Part shown: positions 62,327 to 64,000 of the stretch, piece after piece
Layout of the letters: each line of letters begins with the position of its first letter
How positions within the stretch are numbered: position 1 is the stretch's first letter
Assembly (NCBI GenBank): GCA_900315095.1
Contig: OMXS01000004.1
Location: 1 to 64,000 of the forward strand
Direction: 5' to 3'
Length of the DNA stretch: 64,000 nucleotides
DNA from: an uncultured Prevotellaceae bacterium
GTDB lineage: Bacteria; Bacteroidota; Bacteroidia; Bacteroidales; Bacteroidaceae
The notes under the pieces: generated by a model
What the model saw: only the letters and a program-made list of their open reading frames with translations
What the model was told of the DNA's origin: nothing
The model's database searches: none
Translations under genes and position numbers: made by a program

Positions 62327-63091
62327 ATGAGAAACAAATCATTATTTTTCGTTTTAGTGGCAGCACTTATGCTGTCGGCTTGCCGCTCACATTATAAGTT
62401 GAGTTCGGTAAACAGAACACGCATACTAATCGACAGCCGTTACGATTCTAACCCTGACGAGAAGGTGGCCGCTTTCATGGCACCGTATAAGAAGTCGGTA
62501 GACTCTATTATGAGTCCGGTATTGGGAACCACAGAGCGCTATCTTGAACGCGGAAGACCAGAGGGTTTGCTCTCAAACCTCATGCCTGACATTTTCATGG
62601 AGATGGCAGATGAGTATGGCGAGAAACCTGATTTCGCTTGTTATAACTATGGAGGAATACGTGCAGCATTGCCTGCAGGTACTGTGACGAAGGGCGATGT
62701 AAACGATGTGGCGCCTTTCGAGAACAAGATTGTCTTCGTCACTCTGAAGGGCGACAAAGTGCTTGAACTGTTCCAGCAGATGCTGAATAGGGAAGGGGAG
62801 TGCCTCAGTCATGAGGTGCATATCGAGGCAGACAAGGACTTTAAGTTGCTTTCGGCAACGATAAACGGCGAGCCCGTTGACCCCAACCGCGAGTATCGCA
62901 TCACCACAATCGACTATGTGCAGCAGGGCAACGACGGAATGACTGCTTTCAAGAGCGGCACCAACCTCAATGCACCAGGCAACGACGATGCCAACTCTCG
63001 CTATGTGATGGAGAGATATTTCAAGAGAATGACAGCACAGGGAAAGAAGATTGACTCTAAGCTGGAAGGACGTATAACCATTAAACAATGA
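62327..63091 (+). CDS. 5'-nucleotidase C-terminal-domain lipoprotein
   Basis: 254 residues from ATG 62327 with lipobox LMLSACRSH. The whole mature protein is the substrate-binding C-terminal domain of UshA-type 5'-nucleotidases: FACYNYGGIRAALPAGTVTK, DVAPFENKIVFVTLKGDKVL and YVQQGNDGMTAFKSG. It lacks the metallophosphoesterase half, which is encoded by the next gene 7 nt downstream. The two products probably work together at the envelope. Confidence 0.92.
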   Translation: MRNKSLFFVLVAALMLSACRSHYKLSSVNRTRILIDSRYDSNPDEKVAAFMAPYKKSVDSIMSPVLGTTERYLERGRPEGLLSNLMPDIFMEMADEYGEKPDFACYNYGGIRAALPAGTVTKGDVNDVAPFENKIVFVTLKGDKVLELFQQMLNREGECLSHEVHIEADKDFKLLSATINGEPVDPNREYRITTIDYVQQGNDGMTAFKSGTNLNAPGNDDANSRYVMERYFKRMTAQGKKIDSKLEGRITIKQ

Positions 63092-63098
63092 AAACGCC

Positions 63099-63953
63099 AT
63101 GATGAAAAAGACTATAATTACCGCCCTGCTGTGCGTAGCATGCACCACGGTGGCACTGGCACAGGACAAACAGCTTGTGATACTGCACACCAACGACACA
63201 CATAGCACCATTTATCCGCTAAATTCAACACTCGCCGACACGCTTGTGGCGGGTCGCGGAGGCTACCTGCGTCGTATGAAGATGATTGAGGAGGAACGCG
63301 CAAAGGCACCACGGTTGCTGCTCATTGACAGCGGCGACTTCTCGCAAGGTTCACCTTATTATAATATATACCAAGGCGAGGTAGAGGTGAAACTCATGAA
63401 CATGATGAAGTATGACGTTGCAACAATAGGCAACCATGAGTTCGACTTCGGAATGGAGAACATGGCAAAGATATTCAAGATGGCCGATTTCCCTATCGTA
63501 TGCTCTAACTACGACTTCACCGGTACAGTACTCGAAGGTATCGTGAAACCATACACCATTATCAAACGCGACGGAGTGAAGATAGGACTCTTCGGACTTT
63601 GTCCGCCACTTAAAGGACTTGTCTTCGACCATAACTGTGAGGGCGTGAAATATCTCGATCCTGCTGTGGAGGGACAGCGCTGGGCTGACTATCTGAAGAA
63701 CGTGAAGAAGTGTGACATCGTGATATGCGTCTCGCACCTTGGTTGGAAGATGGGTAAGAAGGTTGATGACGATGACAATCGCGTGATACCAAAGATGCGT
63801 GGCGTTGACCTTGTGCTGGGTGGTCATTCACACACATACCTGCCAACCCTTGAGTATGTCACAGATCTCGACGGCAAGCAAGTGCCAGTAGATCAGAACG
63901 GCAAGCACGCCATATATGTAGGTAAGCTGATTCTGAATCTTGATAAGAAATAA
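63099..63953 (+). CDS. 5'-nucleotidase catalytic (metallophosphoesterase) domain protein
   Basis: 284 residues with signal peptide (MMKKTIITALLCVACTTVALA). Two-metal phosphoesterase motifs: ILHTNDTHSTIYPL, IDSGDFSQGSPYYN, ATIGNHEFDFGMEN, VSHLGWK and VLGGHSHTYLP. Ends after the catalytic domain, with no C-terminal substrate domain; that part is the preceding gene. Likely hydrolyses nucleotides in the periplasm for purine salvage. Its stop is followed by TAGAATGTAGAG-type microrepeats to the end of the window. Confidence 0.94.
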   Translation: MMKKTIITALLCVACTTVALAQDKQLVILHTNDTHSTIYPLNSTLADTLVAGRGGYLRRMKMIEEERAKAPRLLLIDSGDFSQGSPYYNIYQGEVEVKLMNMMKYDVATIGNHEFDFGMENMAKIFKMADFPIVCSNYDFTGTVLEGIVKPYTIIKRDGVKIGLFGLCPPLKGLVFDHNCEGVKYLDPAVEGQRWADYLKNVKKCDIVICVSHLGWKMGKKVDDDDNRVIPKMRGVDLVLGGHSHTYLPTLEYVTDLDGKQVPVDQNGKHAIYVGKLILNLDKK

Positions 63954-63958
63954 AGCTA

Positions 63959-64000
63959 ATGTATATTGTAGAATGGAGATTGTAGAATGTAGAGTGTAGA
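63959..64000. repeat. Microrepeat spacer at the window end
   Basis: Iterations of TTGTAGAATG and GTAGAGTG run off the end of the window. Confidence 0.7.

Noticed and set aside
1-64000. tRNA, rRNA, transposase, integrase or phage genes
   Set aside because: None of the gene-free stretches shows a cloverleaf or rRNA sequence, and no open frame resembles a mobility protein.

Overview
The window is chromosomal DNA of a Bacteroidales bacterium, most likely Prevotella or a close relative. Pointers: a SusC/SusD polysaccharide utilisation locus; Bacteroidetes promoter boxes (TTTG near -33, TAnnTTTG near -7) ahead of many genes; A-rich rather than Shine-Dalgarno leaders; DUF4831-type proteins; secreted proteins with a Prevotella-style C-terminal tail; and close matches of the ribosomal proteins to Bacteroides/Prevotella versions. 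All calls come from reading the sequence; no database search was run.

Layout. 1-13.1 kb: the S10-spc-alpha ribosomal cluster from rplB to rplQ, with secY, map, infA and rpoA, ended by a strong terminator. rpsM, normally essential, is broken by an inferred ~31-nt deletion. 13.2-17 kb: a mosaic secreted beta-helix protein built of 717-nt modules and broken by two frameshifts, plus a small partner gene. 17.2-20.4 kb: a glycine-zipper lipoprotein, gdhA and an RlpA-like protein. 20.5-27.5 kb: a receiver/PEP-pyruvate-binding fusion, a membrane-anchored MutS-like ATPase and a GH43 glycosidase, with two near-identical small-RNA genes on either side of the MutS-like gene, each under an FNR/CRP-type palindrome. 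27.7-28.5 kb: aquaporin Z.

28.5-45 kb holds a beta-glucan utilisation locus: duplicated promoter module, susC, susD, a PKD-containing surface glycan-binding lipoprotein, GH16, GH5, two GH3 enzymes and a SusR-like membrane regulator. The expected flow is surface binding and GH16 cleavage of a beta-1,3 or mixed-linkage glucan, import by SusCD, then periplasmic trimming by GH5 and GH3. 45-51 kb: an unknown secreted protein, an AICAR transformylase, a four-helix-bundle (IVS-type) gene set in inverted microrepeats, a CE1-type esterase and class II aldolase.

51.3-58 kb: a minus-strand set (nnr and two DUF4831-type paralogues) diverging from hpt-adk-obgE-pgeF. 58-64 kb: a 22-23-bp tandem array, an unknown membrane protein, an NlpC/P60 hydrolase, a CapA-family lipoprotein, rplS, and a 5'-nucleotidase split into two adjacent genes in reversed domain order. 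I saw no tRNA, rRNA, CRISPR array, IS transposase or phage gene. The least explained items are the twin small RNAs, the receiver-PPDK fusion and the duplicated promoter module upstream of susC.
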